Below are positions 15,491-24,900 of a stretch of DNA of 36,580 nt, one piece after another. Each line of letters opens with the position of its first letter. Position 1 is the stretch's first letter. The position numbers and the translations under genes were made by a program. The notes below the pieces were generated by a model. It saw only the letters and a list, made by a program, of their open reading frames with translations, was not told the origin of the DNA and did no database searches. The stretch lies in contig JAESPQ010000052.1 of assembly GCA_016765535.1 (NCBI GenBank), forward strand, positions 101,170-137,749. Reading direction: 5' to 3'. This DNA comes from Alteromonadaceae bacterium (GTDB lineage: Bacteria > Pseudomonadota > Gammaproteobacteria > Enterobacterales > Alteromonadaceae).

Positions 15491-17851
15491 CTAGTGAGCT
15501 TCATCTTTAGCTGCATCAGCAGCAATTTCATCCATTGATTTTAATTTAACATTATAATCGCGCATCATGTCATGTTTTTTCTTATCTTTAAATAACTCAA
15601 AACGAGACTTAATAATGCGAGCAGGCCAATAGTTATTATTAATATCGGTGTCAGCAGTTTCCCACTTAGGATCTAAAGCTATCGCTTTGATCTCTTTATC
15701 GCGAATAAATAATTTTGAAACTTTTTTAGTGTTTTTACGCCAAATTTCTGCTGGAATATTAACATGTTCGACACTATCGTCAGCATAAGTAATGTCTAAT
15801 AAAATAGGCATAACTAAACCGCCTTTATTTTCAAAATCAACAATATAAAAATTACTTTTATTCACCAATAAATCTTTTTGCCATTGTTTAAGGTTTTGTT
15901 GGTTAGTGTTGTATTTATTACGATCTTTATTCGTTGCGGTAAACTTGTCATGCGTATTATAAAAATCTAATAATTCAGGGTTTTCATTAACACGACGAGT
16001 CATGCCTTTATTACGTAAACGTGTAATAAAGGTTGGTTTTTCGTTATCTAAAGCACGTTCCCAGGCGGCTTCTGTATCAGGATTTTGGCTATTAGGACGA
16101 TACAAGTGCACGTTAGTTAAGGCAATATCAACATGGTCGGTAGTATAAAACCAACCGCGCCAAAACCAGTCTAAATCAACTCCTGATGCATCTTCCATGG
16201 TACGAAAGAAATCGGCAGGTGTCGGACGTTTAAACTTCCAGCGTTGTGCATATTCTTTGAAAGAAAAATCGAATAATTCTCGTCCCATAACCACTTCACG
16301 CAAAATATTTAAGGCGGTTGCTGGCTTACCATAGGCATTATTACCAAATTGCAAAATAGACTCTGAGTTAGTCATAATAGGGACTTGATTAGTACTTTTC
16401 ATATAACTAGTAATGTTAGTTGCATGACCGCGACGTGATGGATAGTTTTCTTCCCATGCTTGCTCTGTTAAAAATTGTACAAAAGTATTTAAACCTTCAT
16501 CCATCCATGTCCACTGTCGTTCATCAGAATTGACAATCATGGGAAAATAGTTGTGACCTACTTCATGAATAATTACCCCAACTAGCCCATACTTAGTACG
16601 ACGAGAATAGGTTTTTTTACCTGTTTTCTTATCTAATGTTGGACGAGGACCATTGAAACAAATCATTGGGTATTCCATGCCACCGACAGGGCCATTAACC
16701 GAGATAGCGACAGGGTACGGATAATCTAGCGTGTATTTATTATATTGTTTTAAGGTATGAATAATCGTTTCTGTTGAATATTTTTCCCACAGTGGATTAC
16801 CTTCTTTAGGATAATAAGACATCGCTACCGTGTCAGTACCACCAGCTTTATAGCCTTGGGCATCCCAAATGAATTTACGGCTTGACGCCCACGCAAAGTC
16901 ACGAATTTTCTTTGCTTTAAAATGCCACGTTTTCGTTTTTTTACTGCGTACCTTTTCTTTGGCAATCGCTTCTTTTTCACTAACAATAATTATCGGTTTT
17001 TTTGCCGTTTTAGCTTTAGCTAAACGTTTGCGCTGTGCTTTAGTTAATACTTTTTTAGGGTTTTGTAAAATCCCCGTAGCACCAACAATATGATCGGCAG
17101 GAGCAGTAATGCTAACGTCATAATCACCAAATTCTAAGGTAAATTCGCCATTACCTAAAAACTGCTTGTTTTGCCAGCCCATCACATCGTAATAAGCGGC
17201 GGCACGAGGATAAAAAGCGGCAATTTCATAAATATAGTTATCATCTTCTTTAAAGTATTCGTAACCAGAACGCCCGCCTAACACTTTTTGCTCGTGTAAA
17301 TGATAATCCCAGTTAATACTTAATTTAACACTGTCACCTGATTTTAGTGGTTTAGCTAAATCAACACGCATCATAGTATTATTAATAACGTAATGTAATG
17401 CGTTACCACGGCCATCCGTTAACTTCGTAATATTAAAGCCGCCATCAAATTTTGGCGCTTCAATCATGCCTCTAAAACGCTTAAACGACATTTTATCTTT
17501 ACGTGGTGCGGTGCGTGTTAAATTAGTATCTGATTGACCATTTTTAATATTTTGATCTAACTGCAGCCACAAATAACGTAAACTATCAGGCGAGTTGTTT
17601 TGATAATGCATAATTTCGCTCCCCGTTAAGGTTTGCGTTTTGTCATCTAAAGTAATATTAATTTTATAATTAACTTTTTGTTGCCAATATTCATGGCCTG
17701 GCGCACCAGACGCGGTTCTATAGGTGTTAGCCGTTGGTAGTAATTCATCTAATTGACGAAATTTGTCATTAAATTGCGGATTGCCTGCCATCGCATGGTT
17801 AGCAACAACCAAGCTTAATGCAACAAACGCAGAGCGAAGTGAGTATTTCAT
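15491..17851 (-). CDS. M1-family zinc metallopeptidase, exported
   Basis: Gluzincin aminopeptidase-type enzyme. Signal peptide with AMA cleavage at about residue 22 (MKYSLRSAFVALSLVVANHA). The exopeptidase motif GGMEYP is at 390-395 and the zinc site HEVGH at 429-433 (His429, Glu430, His433), with the third ligand Glu452 in TWMDEGLNTF. 786 residues. Odd feature: a Lys/Ala-rich insertion at about 266-309, including KAQRKRLAKAKTAKKP, between the beta-rich N-terminal domain and the catalytic domain. The tail ends with an acidic/amide stretch. It leads a likely operon with the DUF6702 gene. Likely role: trimming peptides in the periplasm. Substrate unknown. Confidence 0.88.
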   Translation of the reverse strand: MKYSLRSAFVALSLVVANHAMAGNPQFNDKFRQLDELLPTANTYRTASGAPGHEYWQQKVNYKINITLDDKTQTLTGSEIMHYQNNSPDSLRYLWLQLDQNIKNGQSDTNLTRTAPRKDKMSFKRFRGMIEAPKFDGGFNITKLTDGRGNALHYVINNTMMRVDLAKPLKSGDSVKLSINWDYHLHEQKVLGGRSGYEYFKEDDNYIYEIAAFYPRAAAYYDVMGWQNKQFLGNGEFTLEFGDYDVSITAPADHIVGATGILQNPKKVLTKAQRKRLAKAKTAKKPIIIVSEKEAIAKEKVRSKKTKTWHFKAKKIRDFAWASSRKFIWDAQGYKAGGTDTVAMSYYPKEGNPLWEKYSTETIIHTLKQYNKYTLDYPYPVAISVNGPVGGMEYPMICFNGPRPTLDKKTGKKTYSRRTKYGLVGVIIHEVGHNYFPMIVNSDERQWTWMDEGLNTFVQFLTEQAWEENYPSRRGHATNITSYMKSTNQVPIMTNSESILQFGNNAYGKPATALNILREVVMGRELFDFSFKEYAQRWKFKRPTPADFFRTMEDASGVDLDWFWRGWFYTTDHVDIALTNVHLYRPNSQNPDTEAAWERALDNEKPTFITRLRNKGMTRRVNENPELLDFYNTHDKFTATNKDRNKYNTNQQNLKQWQKDLLVNKSNFYIVDFENKGGLVMPILLDITYADDSVEHVNIPAEIWRKNTKKVSKLFIRDKEIKAIALDPKWETADTDINNNYWPARIIKSRFELFKDKKKHDMMRDYNVKLKSMDEIAADAAKDEAH

Positions 17852-18064
17852 AATGTCCCTGAAATTTTAGTTATAATAAAGAGCGTATTTATTATTCCCG
17901 TTTCTTATAAAAAACTAAGGTAAATAAGAAAAGAAAATTCCGCGAATGGAGTTTATAGCATATTTTATTCAACAAGGTCTGCTAACACGCGATTAATGGT
18001 CGATATTTCACGGTTAATCACGGTATAAGGTCTGTTTAAATTTATATACAGCAATGCCAATATT

Positions 18065-18499
18065 TTAGTGACAATTGGCGCAACAGCCGTGTGCTTCAAC
18101 TATTTGATGGGTGATTTGAAAGCCGCTGACCTTGGCCATAGCTTGAATGGTATTTTCTAAATCATTAGACTGTGTTTCTTCAACATAACCACACTGATCG
18201 CAAATTAAGAGTTGCACCGGATGATTACATTCACTAAAGTGATGACACATCACAAACGCATTAATCGACTCTATTTTATGAACAAATCCCTGTTTACCTA
18301 AAAAATCTAAAGCGCGGTAAATAGTCGCTGGTTTTGCTGAGGCATCCAGCACTTTTAATTCATCTAATAGTTCATAGGCACCCACAGCCCCTTTATGCTT
18401 AGCAAGCAAGCCAAAAACCTGCTCTCTTAGGGGAGTAAAGCGTACGCCTCGTTTTAAACAAACTTTTTGTGCTTGACTAAGTAGTTGCTGTGCTGACAT
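18065..18499 (-). CDS. zur: Zinc uptake regulator, Fur family
   Basis: Dimeric DNA-binding repressor that shuts zinc-uptake genes when zinc-loaded. The start at 18499 (MSAQQLLSQAQKVCLKRGVRFTP) is chosen because the longer frame adds 20 unrelated hydrophobic residues. Winged helix with recognition segment AKPATIYRALDFLG (56-69). Metal sites: MCHHFSECNH (84-93), structural CxxC at Cys100/Cys103 (ICDQCG), and the C-terminal HGCCANCH (137-144) with the second CxxC. The Cys-rich end and overall pattern fit Zur rather than Fur or PerR. No znuABC gene and no obvious Zur box is in the window. It sits between the two metallopeptidase units. Confidence 0.9.
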   Translation of the reverse strand: MSAQQLLSQAQKVCLKRGVRFTPLREQVFGLLAKHKGAVGAYELLDELKVLDASAKPATIYRALDFLGKQGFVHKIESINAFVMCHHFSECNHPVQLLICDQCGYVEETQSNDLENTIQAMAKVSGFQITHQIVEAHGCCANCH

Positions 18500-18619
18500 G
18501 TTCAAATAATGATAACTAGATAAGATAAAAGCTAGTGTACCATAGAAGAAAATGAACACTAAATCGTTTTGCTATTGCCGTAAAAAATTAACATGCCTAT
18601 GTACTTGGTTCAGGTAAAC

Positions 18620-18731
18620 TTGTTGGGCTTCAGGACATCTCCTGCATTGTCGAATAATACCATCCATGTAACGTAGCCCATCAATTCATGTCATTTATTC
18701 TGCCTTTGACGACATAAATGTCGACCTACAG
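18620..18731. repeat. Disturbed relative of the GTAGG-ended palindromic element
   Basis: The right part matches the family: TAGCCCATCAA (18674-18684), then a hairpin CGACATAAATGTCG (18710-18723) and CCTACA (18725-18730). The left part TTGTTGGGCTT (18620-18630) looks like the other end, but about 43 bases, including the short dyad CAGGA..TCCTG, separate it from TAGCCC where an intact copy would continue directly. It lies in the 285-bp gap upstream of zur, which holds no gene that I can see. Confidence 0.4.
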
Positions 18732-18784
18732 AAGAATTACCGAATTAAATAAGGGCTCCTGAGTTATCTGCATAGGCATAAAAA

Positions 18785-20272
18785 TTAATGATATGGGAAG
18801 TTTTTATTAAAATATTGAATAAATTTAGCTTTATTTTCAGGTAACACTCGTTGATATTGCGCGTTAAAAAAATAAACACTGTGATAAAAACTAACTAATA
18901 GTTGATCGAAATCTTCAATGAATTTTTTACCTACTGATGATTTTGTACACATCATACGCCCTAAAATATACTCATCAGCTCCCGCAATATCATAACTATA
19001 CAATTTTTCACTCAATCCTTGTAATGCATACGATTGTTGAAACAATGGGTATTCTATTAATAAATTAAATCGTTGTTGATTAAACTGTTTAAATAAAGTT
19101 TTGATATCTACAGGACTTTGTATTAATTTTTCACTGTTTACCTGAGCTAAAATATTATCAAGCTTGGTACCATAACTACGGCCACTCACCGTACCTAAGC
19201 GCAATTGATTATTACTTTTTAATAAGTGTTGAATATTTATCGGCTCTTTCATCACAAGTGGTATTTCACTGTAGAGTTTTTGTCCTATAAATAATGAAAG
19301 TGGTTTACTTATATAGAATTTATTTACTCTTTTCTCATTTTTAATTAAGTCGCTAAAGCAAACATTATCGGCTAAGCCTTGTTGATACATCTGTGCGATA
19401 TTATTAAAAGATTTAAATTCTATCTGATAGCCATTAAGCAAATTAAAGATAAAGCGCAATTTCTGTCCAGCATTAACTTTTTTTTGCTCTACATTATTTG
19501 AATTTAACAAGCTCACCGAATTGGTATAAATTGTTATTTTTTGTCTTTTACTGACATAATTATCTAAATCGCTATGTAGATATTCGTCACCATATAATTG
19601 TGCTAATTCACCTTTTTGGCGCAATTCTAGCATTTTCAAATCAAATATCTGCGCTAACTTACGGCCAAATTGATTATGCTGAAAGGCAACATAAACATGT
19701 TGTGCTGGCAATATTTCAACTGATGTTATGCTATCTCCAATTTTTGTCGGTAATTTATAGGCGTACTCAATGAAAATATCTGCTTGTTGATGTTTTAGTG
19801 CATTAAAACCCGCTGACAATGATTTAACTATTAATGGTTTTTGTTGGTTTGGTAAAAATTTTGTAAACTTATACCAATCAGGCCACGCAGGTTTAAGCGT
19901 AACAAGATCAGATAAATGATTAATTTGTACGTGCTTTGTATCATAAAAAGCCAGAACAGGGTATTCAGTATCTAAATACCATTGAGGAAAAAACGCTTGT
20001 GATAATTCATATTTATAAACACCCACAATAATATCAAGCTTGTGGGCATTAAAATCAGTAATAGATTTACTTAAGGGTTGAATTTTAAACTTGATTTTTG
20101 CATCAGGATATATTTTTTTAAATAATTTAAAATAAATACCGCTGCCATCTTCAGCGGTATAATCTATCCAATAGTCAGCCCCAATCGTTATTTGTTGCTG
20201 AGCAAATAGCGGCAGACAAAATAAAATTATAGTTAAAAAAAATGTGCGTTGCATAAAAGCTTTGATATGCAT
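18785..20272 (-). CDS. Periplasmic protein with two fused solute-binding domains
   Basis: 495 residues, twice the usual size of a family-3 solute-binding protein. Signal peptide (about MQRTFFLTIILFCLPLFAQQ; the in-frame ATG of this Met at 20254 is a possible start). Domain 1, about 27-230: QITIGADYWIDYTAEDGSGIYFKLF, then LDIIVGVYKYE and ADIFIEYAYK. Domain 2, about 244-485: KITIYTNSV, FKSFNNIAQMYQQGLADNVCFSDLIKNEKR split around Cys305, and FYISKPLSLF. The Cys-x-x-x-(K)-x-x-x-R pattern recalls the TIGR02285 group of orphan binding proteins. No transmembrane segment, GGDEF or kinase domain follows, and no transporter permease is adjacent. It lies downstream of the M28 peptidase. Ligand unknown; peptide or amino-acid sensing is a guess. 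Confidence 0.7.
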   Translation of the reverse strand: MHIKAFMQRTFFLTIILFCLPLFAQQQITIGADYWIDYTAEDGSGIYFKLFKKIYPDAKIKFKIQPLSKSITDFNAHKLDIIVGVYKYELSQAFFPQWYLDTEYPVLAFYDTKHVQINHLSDLVTLKPAWPDWYKFTKFLPNQQKPLIVKSLSAGFNALKHQQADIFIEYAYKLPTKIGDSITSVEILPAQHVYVAFQHNQFGRKLAQIFDLKMLELRQKGELAQLYGDEYLHSDLDNYVSKRQKITIYTNSVSLLNSNNVEQKKVNAGQKLRFIFNLLNGYQIEFKSFNNIAQMYQQGLADNVCFSDLIKNEKRVNKFYISKPLSLFIGQKLYSEIPLVMKEPINIQHLLKSNNQLRLGTVSGRSYGTKLDNILAQVNSEKLIQSPVDIKTLFKQFNQQRFNLLIEYPLFQQSYALQGLSEKLYSYDIAGADEYILGRMMCTKSSVGKKFIEDFDQLLVSFYHSVYFFNAQYQRVLPENKAKFIQYFNKNFPYH

Positions 20273-20280
20273 TCCCTAAA

Positions 20281-20319
20281 AACTAGAACAGCTCTCATTG
20301 TTATAGCTCTGTTCTAGTT
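20281..20319 (-). terminator. Terminator of the M28 peptidase gene
   Basis: Perfect 11-bp arms AACTAGAACAG (20281-20291) and CTGTTCTAGTT (20309-20319), loop of 17 bases that can extend the stem. Read on the minus strand the stem is followed by TTTTT, a classic intrinsic terminator. The T-run ends only a few bases before the start codon of the double solute-binding protein at 20272. Confidence 0.75.
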
Positions 20320-20370
20320 AATGGTCAATTATCAAACCGCTTTATTGGCAACTTGTAACGATTGAACGAA

Positions 20371-21777
20371 CTATTTTCTAAAATCAACCTCTGCTTGCGC
20401 AGCAAAATAAGCAAACACTGTATAAACTGCAGTATTTTGTTTGTAATCTTCAGGATTAATTTTATCAAGTGTATCGTTAGCAGTATGATGATAATCAAAA
20501 TAACGCAGTCCATCAGCAGCAAAACTAATACTTGGCATGCCAGCCTTACTCAACAAACTCATATCAGATTGCGCAACAGCATCATTATCTGCTGACATAG
20601 CAACGCCTAGTGGTGTTAAAATTTGCGCTAAATCATGAATATTATTTAATGCCCGTGCACCCACCCCGGCTTTAATTTGATAAATTTTACCTAAACCAAA
20701 ATCCCATTCCGCACCAATAACATGTTTTGCCACTTCATTTTTATGCAGCTCCATATATTTACGAGTGCCATAAAATCCCACCTCTTCACCTGCATATAAA
20801 ATAACACGAATAGTACGTTTGGGGCGTTGCGGCAATTTAGCTATTTGCGCACCAGCAGCTAGCACAATACCGATCCCCATGCCATCATCCATTGCACCTG
20901 TGCCAACATCCCAACTATCTAAATGAGCGCCTAATGCAACAATTTCATCGGGTGTTTCACTACCCGTAATTTCACCAATAACGCTGGCTGATTTTATCAG
21001 TTTTTCAGGATGATGTTGCGCGGTAATTTTTAAGTAAAACTCAACGTTTTTACCACGCTTCAAACTATTTACTAAAATATCAGCATCGGGATTAGAAAGC
21101 GCTGCCGCAGGAATTTTTTTAATGCCTTTTTTATAACGCATCATCCCCGTATGGGCAATACGATTATTATCGGTACCAACAGAGCGCATAATTAACGCTA
21201 ATGCGCCTTTTTCAGCCGCAATTGAAGCACCACCGCCACGTGTTGCTACCGCAGTTTCATAACCGCCACCATCAATTTTCGCCTTCATGCGATAAGAAAC
21301 AAAAGCAATTTTACCCGTTAAACTGCCTTTTTTAGCCGCTTTTAAAGCCGCTAAGGTTTTAAATTCAACCACGGGTGCTTTAATACCTTTTGGTAGTGTG
21401 CCAACAGTACCACCTAAACCAATGGCTGCCATATCATGTGGATAAGGCGTTATAATTTGTGCTTCAATATCACCACGTAACCATTGTGGTGACTCCACTT
21501 CTTCGGTCCATACTTTATTAAAACCAAGCGCTTTCATTTTAGCTACCGCCCATTTTATTGCTCTTTTATCACCTGCTGTGCCTAAACGACGATTACCGAC
21601 TTCGGTTGTTAATGATTCAAGTATTTGATAAGAAAGATCTGACTGTAATGTGGTTTGTTTTAACTGTTCAATAGTTTTGAGTTGTTCGTCATTAAGTGTT
21701 TTTGCCGAGGTAGTAAACATTAAAAAACCACTTAATGTCATTGCTGCAATAAAGATATTACGAATAGGTAAGCGCAT
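20371..21777 (-). CDS. M28-family metallopeptidase, carboxypeptidase Q-like
   Basis: Exported di-zinc exopeptidase. The signal peptide is MRLPIRNIFIAAMTLSGFLM plus FTTSA. A protease-associated (PA) domain is inserted at about 125-245. Zinc/catalytic residues: His285 and Asp287 in GAHLDSWD, bridging Asp297 in GAMDDGMG, the glutamate pair Glu331-332 (YAGEEVGFYG), Asp359 (GAEWDFG) and His430/431 (FDYHHTANDT). HLDSWDVGTGAMDDG is nearly identical to the human plasma glutamate carboxypeptidase (CPQ) stretch, so a dipeptidase or carboxypeptidase activity in the periplasm is plausible. 468 residues, complete. A strong terminator follows, then the double solute-binding-protein gene. Confidence 0.9.
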   Translation of the reverse strand: MRLPIRNIFIAAMTLSGFLMFTTSAKTLNDEQLKTIEQLKQTTLQSDLSYQILESLTTEVGNRRLGTAGDKRAIKWAVAKMKALGFNKVWTEEVESPQWLRGDIEAQIITPYPHDMAAIGLGGTVGTLPKGIKAPVVEFKTLAALKAAKKGSLTGKIAFVSYRMKAKIDGGGYETAVATRGGGASIAAEKGALALIMRSVGTDNNRIAHTGMMRYKKGIKKIPAAALSNPDADILVNSLKRGKNVEFYLKITAQHHPEKLIKSASVIGEITGSETPDEIVALGAHLDSWDVGTGAMDDGMGIGIVLAAGAQIAKLPQRPKRTIRVILYAGEEVGFYGTRKYMELHKNEVAKHVIGAEWDFGLGKIYQIKAGVGARALNNIHDLAQILTPLGVAMSADNDAVAQSDMSLLSKAGMPSISFAADGLRYFDYHHTANDTLDKINPEDYKQNTAVYTVFAYFAAQAEVDFRK

Positions 21778-21881
21778 AAATTAGCCTTCATTTTTAATTG
21801 TTATTTTTAACTTAATCAATTTGGTATAAGTGATTTATCAGTATCTCGCTTAGCGTAAATATATTCAACCATATTCACCGT

Positions 21882-21915
21882 AAAAAAAAGGCTCTTTAAC
21901 CTAAGTTAAAGAGCC
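21882..21915 (-). terminator. Terminator of the RND efflux operon
   Basis: Minus-strand stem GGCTCTTTAAC / GTTAAAGAGCC (11 bp, 21890-21900 and 21905-21915) with a 4-base loop, followed on that strand by eight T residues (21889-21882). A textbook intrinsic terminator 19 bp past the permease stop. Confidence 0.92.
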
Positions 21916-21933
21916 ACTGTTTATAAACACTAA

Positions 21934-24900
21934 TCAAGCTACCGATTTAATCTTTACTTTAGCTTCAATGACATTATTCGAAACTTTTTTTTCTTTACGC
22001 TTATCACGCAACACTAATAAACATGGTGTGAGTACTAAGGTCAGTACCGTTGCAAAGGCTAAACCGCCAGCAACTGCGGTTGCTAATTGAGCCCACCATT
22101 GAGTAGACGGCGCACCAAAAACGACCGTACGATTAAAAAAATCTAAGTTAACTTGTAACACCATTGGCATTAAACCTAATACCGTCGTTATAGTGGTTAG
22201 CATTACTGGACGCAAACGTTGCGCGCCAGTACGTAAAACAGCGTCAATAACACCATACCCTTCACGCCTTAGTACATTGTAAGTATCAATAAGTACTATA
22301 TTATTATTAACCACGATCCCTGCTAGTGAAATAACACCAATGCCCCCCATCACAATGCCAAACGGACGTTGTACTATCATCAACGCTAAAAATACACCTA
22401 CCGTTGAAAACACTACCGCACTTAAAATCAAAAACGCTTGATAAAAGCTATTAAATTGCGTTACTAATATAATTGCCATAACAAATAAAGCAATACCAAA
22501 CGCTTTTACTAAAAACTGTTGTGACTCTTGTTGATCTTGATTTTGTCCTTTTATTTCAATATCTACTCGCGGATCAATATGCAAGCGGGCCAATTCCTGT
22601 TTTAATTTTGGTAATTCATTGGCAAGTTGCGCACCAGGAATTAAATCAGCGGCTATTTGTATCACTCGTTTACCGTCCACACGAGTAATAGTATCAACTT
22701 TTTTCGCGGCACTACGTTTTACAAAACTACTTATGGGTACTAAGCCTGATTGCGTTTTAATGCGTAATGAATCAAGACGATTAATGTCACGCTTATTTTC
22801 AGGAAAGCGTACGCGAATATCAAGCTCGTCATCAACATCATCGGGGCGATACTCGCCAAGTTTTAAACCATTAGTAACCATTTGTACAGCCGAACCAACC
22901 AAGGTAGCATCAGCGCCATAAGTTGCCGCTAATTTACGATTAACTTTTAGCTGCCATTCTATACCTGCTTTAGCGCCAGTATCTTCAATATTAGTAAATT
23001 GACCATTGTTGATTAGTGCGGTTTTTAATGTTTTTAAGGTGCCTTGCAATAGTTGCGGGTAACGTGAACTTAATTCCACTTTTAACGCTTTACCGCCCTG
23101 TGGACCTCCTTCATTTTTTCTCACTTCTAAATCAATACCCGCAATATCATCGGTGCGTTGGTGTATTTCAGCAATAATGTCATCGGCTGAGCGACGGTAT
23201 TGCCAGTTAACAAAGTTCACTTGAAAACTACCAAGCTGATCGCGCCCACCTGACAAGGTATACAAGCTTTCAATTTCTTGCATGGGTAAAATACGTTGCT
23301 CAATTTGGCGCATCACAGCATCTTTTTCACGCACCGACAAATCGCCCGGTGAGCGCACTATCATTGAAGCACTAGGCGGCTCGACTTTAGGAAAGAATAT
23401 GGTGCCTAACCCTGAATTAGCATATAACACCATCACTAAAATGGCACCCGTAATAGTAGCGGCTAATATTTTCCATGGATGTTTTATTGCATGAGACAGT
23501 ACCCGAACATACTTACCCGTAAACCCTGTTAACTGGGTTACGTCACCATGTTCTGCTTGTTCTATTTGCTGCTTTTCTTTTGCGCTAATCACTCTAGGCT
23601 TACCAAATAAACCACCCAATACAGGCACAAATACCAATGCCATCACTAAAGAAGCCGACAATACCGCAATTAAAGTAAACGGTAGGTATTTCATAAATTC
23701 GCCCATCATTCCCGGCCAATACATTAAGGGGGCAAAAGCCGCTAGCGTGGTTGCGGTAGATGAAATTATTGGCCATGCCATACGACGGGCAGCACGCGCA
23801 TAAGCAAGTTTTTTACTCGTCCCTTCCATCATTTCTCGATCAGCAAATTCTGTTACCACAATAGCGCCGTCAACTAACATGCCTACCGCCATGATCAAGC
23901 CAAATAAGACCACTATATTTACCGTTAAGCCCGCTAAAGCGAGAACCAAAATACCCGTTAAAAAAGCTCCCGGTATAGCCAGACCCACTAACAAAGCAGA
24001 ACGTGCACCCAACGTGGCAATAATGACAATAACTACCATTAAAACAGCAGATAAAACATTGCTTTGTAAATCGTTAAGGGTTTCTTTTACGTCTTTTGAT
24101 TGGTCGCCAATATAATCAATTAATACTTGATTTGGCCATTTTTGTTTTTCTTTATTAACTAATGCTTTAACTTGATTAACGGTGTCAATAATATTTTCAC
24201 CCGAACGTTTTTTTACTTCTAATGAAATAGAGCGTTCACCATTTAAACGTGCAAAAGTAGTGGGGTCTTTATAAGCGCGACGCACGGTTGAGACATCAGC
24301 AAAGGTGATCACCCGTTCACCATCTACTTTTATCGGTAAATCGAGTAAGTCTTGAATATTTTCAAACACCGATGGCACTTTTACTGCAAACCGCCCTTTA
24401 CCTGTATCTAAAGTTCCTGCGGGCACTAAACGGTTGTTACGTTCAACTAAGTTATAAATATCTCCTTGATCTAAACCATAGCTTTCCATTAACAGAGGGT
24501 CGACCAAAATTTCGACCATGTCTTCACGATCGCCGCCAACCGTTACTTCAAGTACTTGCTGCATACCTTCTATTTTATCTTTAAGATCACGCGCAAGCGT
24601 TAATAAGCCACGTTCGCTGACCGCACCAGATAAAATAACCGTCAATGCAGGAACTTGGTTCGCCATGGTAACTTCATGCACTTCAGGCTCTTCTGTTTCG
24701 GCGGGTAACTTCGCTTTAGCAAGGGTTACTTTATCGCGCACATCGGCTAGTGCTTTTTTGGGATCAAGTCCTGCGATAAATTCTAGCGTTACTGAAGCAT
24801 GTCCTTCGCCCGCACTAGCGCGCATTTCTTTGATACCAGCAATTGACTTTAATTCTTTTTCCATCGGGCGCACTAACATGCGTTCAGCATCTTCTGGCGA

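Noticed and set aside
17965-18060. 31-codon open frame (minus strand, TTG start) just downstream of zur, ending VINREISTINRVLADLVE
   Set aside because: The frame reads protein-like but has no ATG, no ribosome-binding site and no recognisable family; it is probably chance or a remnant.
17852-18064. Zur operator search around zur and the M1 gene
   Set aside because: No dyad resembling GTTATA(N)TATAAC with good arms; the AT-rich runs here do not form a convincing site.
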